A DNA stretch of 64,000 nucleotides, taken from NCBI GenBank assembly GCA_947595585.1, contig CANQET010000002.1, positions 103,740-167,739 on the forward strand, in the 5' to 3' direction. The notes below the pieces were generated by a model. The model ran no database searches, was not told the DNA's origin, and saw only the letters and a program-made list of their open reading frames with translations. The stretch comes from an uncultured Clostridia bacterium. Lineage in GTDB: Bacteria; Bacillota; Clostridia; Christensenellales; Borkfalkiaceae. Below are positions 62,916-64,000 of this stretch, piece after piece; positions within the stretch are counted from its first letter, which is position 1, and each line of letters begins with the position of its first letter. The position numbers and the translations under genes are program-made.

Positions 62916-64000
62916 ATGAAAACCATTCAACGGGATTTTTACTTGCAGGAACTGATTTCCAAAAAAGAAAACGGAATGATCAAGGTCGTCACGGGGATCA
63001 GACGGTGCGGCAAGAGCTATCTGCTGTTTGAACTTTACCGAAATTATCTGCTCTCTATCGGCGTCAAGGAGGAGAACATCATCATGCTTGCCCTCGACGC
63101 CGTTCAAAATGCGCCGTACAGAGATCCGCTCAAACTGTCGGAATATATCACTTCCAAAGTCGTCGATAAGTCGCAGATGCACTATGTCTTTATCGATGAA
63201 ATTTAATATGCGATCAAGAAAGAGGAATTGAAGAGCGAAGAACTGTTGCCGCTCTATGGCGTTCTCAACGGATTTTTGCATTTGGGCAACGTGGACGTCT
63301 ATGTGACGGGAAGCAATTCCAAGCTCCTTTCCAAGGACGTCATGACCGAGTTCCGCGGGCGGGGTGATGAAGTTCGGGTGTTCCCGCTCACCTTCAAAGA
63401 ATATTACGACTTTGTGGGCGGCGACAAGGCGGATGCCTTTGAGGAGTATGCGCTATACGGCGGTTTGCCGTTTACGCTGTCTCTTCCCGACGCGAGGGGG
63501 AAGATGAAGTACCTCACCGATCTGTTCAAAGAGACTTATTTTAAGGACATCGAGGAGCGTTACACCATCGAACTTCCCGAAGTGATGAAGATGCTCACCG
63601 ATGATCTCTGCTCGTCCGTCGGTTCGCTTGTCAATTCCAACAAGATCGCACACACTCCAAACCGTGCGCAAGGTGAAGGTGAATTCCGAGACCGTTTCCA
63701 AGTATTTGGAATATTTGGAAGAGGCGTTTCTGTTCTACCATGCGAGCAGGTATGACGTGAAGGGGAAACGGTATTTTTCCTATCCCTCCAAGTATTATTG
63801 CGCCGACATGGGGCTGAGAAATGCGCGGCTGAACTTCCGACAGGATGAAGAGACCCATGCAATGGAGAATATCATCTTCAACGAGCTGATCGTGCGCGGG
63901 TATGCGGTGGACGTCGGCGTCGTGGATGTGAGCGAAGAGGGGAAGAAAAAGCAGTGCGAGATCGACTTTGTGGTCAACATGGGACCCGAGCGGTATTATA
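62916..64000 (+). pseudogene. DUF4143-type AAA ATPase broken by a nonsense codon and a frameshift (runs off window)
   Basis: The frame starts at ATG 62916 after CAGGAGG and reads a Walker A VVTGIRRCGKSYL near residue 25. At 63204-63206 a TAA occurs where the family has Gln in FIDEIQ; the same frame continues with YAIKKEELKSEELLPLYG and normal family sequence including VYVTGSNSKLL and YGGLPF. Near 63649-63655 a CA-repeat has apparently lost one CA unit, shifting the frame; two-base correction restores NKIAHTLQTV and then EAFLFYHASRYDV and CEIDFVV to the window edge. Two independent lesions mark it as a pseudogene unless stop and shift are assembly errors. It is a distant paralogue of the intact ATPase at 60968. 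Confidence 0.88.

Overview
The window looks like a chromosomal segment from a moderately GC-rich, spore-forming anaerobe of the class Clostridia (Bacillota), probably an uncultured gut commensal. Supporting evidence is a SleB/YpeB germination pair, a spoIIID remnant, an NADH-linked [FeFe]-hydrogenase operon, rubrerythrin, several glycoside hydrolases, an agr-like GHKL/LytTR two-component system and canonical TTGaca-17-TATAAT promoters with AGGAGG-type ribosome binding sites. Assignment to a particular order is not possible from the sequence alone. Genes of the high-GC background strongly avoid TTA, CTA and TCA codons, which is why many long antisense open frames appear; none of those was annotated.

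Layout. 1-4.7 kb: a left-truncated GH3 beta-glucosidase in an overlapping operon with a GtrA-like membrane protein, a tyrosine-phosphatase-like protein and a GT2 glycosyltransferase. 4.8-7.8 kb: a membrane redox pair, a membrane protein ending in a CD1871A-like CXXC tail and a NapH-like ferredoxin fused to a TlpA-like thioredoxin. 7.9-10.7 kb: sleB-ypeB, with an unusual basic extension on YpeB. 10.7-11.4 kb: a composite intergenic repeat. 11.4-15.6 kb (minus strand): hydrogenase subunits NuoE-like, NuoF-like and catalytic HydA. 15.8-18.2 kb: glycogen phosphorylase. 18.3-26.5 kb: a flavin-reductase-like protein, a domain-swapped membrane GH3, a LytTR/GHKL system and a GH16 lipoprotein. 26.7-27.6 kb: tRNA-Pro(CGG) on the minus strand and rubrerythrin. 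27.6-29.0 kb: a second copy of the composite repeat and a small tandem repeat.

29.0-47.4 kb is the most unusual part. It holds a predicted lipoprotein of 4,100 residues with two runs of MBG-type repeats, InlB-like repeats and a C-terminal Hint (hedgehog/intein) autoprocessing-like domain. It is followed after 57 bp by an ABC ATPase, an ABC permease and a 1,141-residue secreted beta-helix-like protein, the last three overlapping. Codon use changes abruptly inside the giant gene near nt 37,456, suggesting a mosaic origin.

47.5-56.3 kb is housekeeping-like: an SdpR/SdpI-like pair, a HelD-type helicase, a HAD nucleotidase and a topoisomerase IV-like parE/parC pair. 56.4-58.9 kb is a three-gene operon, a dual-OB-like protein plus two DUF488 proteins, of unknown role. 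From about 59 kb to the right edge base composition falls and the genes look accessory: a DEDDh exonuclease with a BRCT-like tail, a spoIIID fragment, a DUF4143-type ATPase, a SWIM zinc-finger protein and a second DUF4143-type ATPase broken by a nonsense codon and a CA-repeat frameshift.
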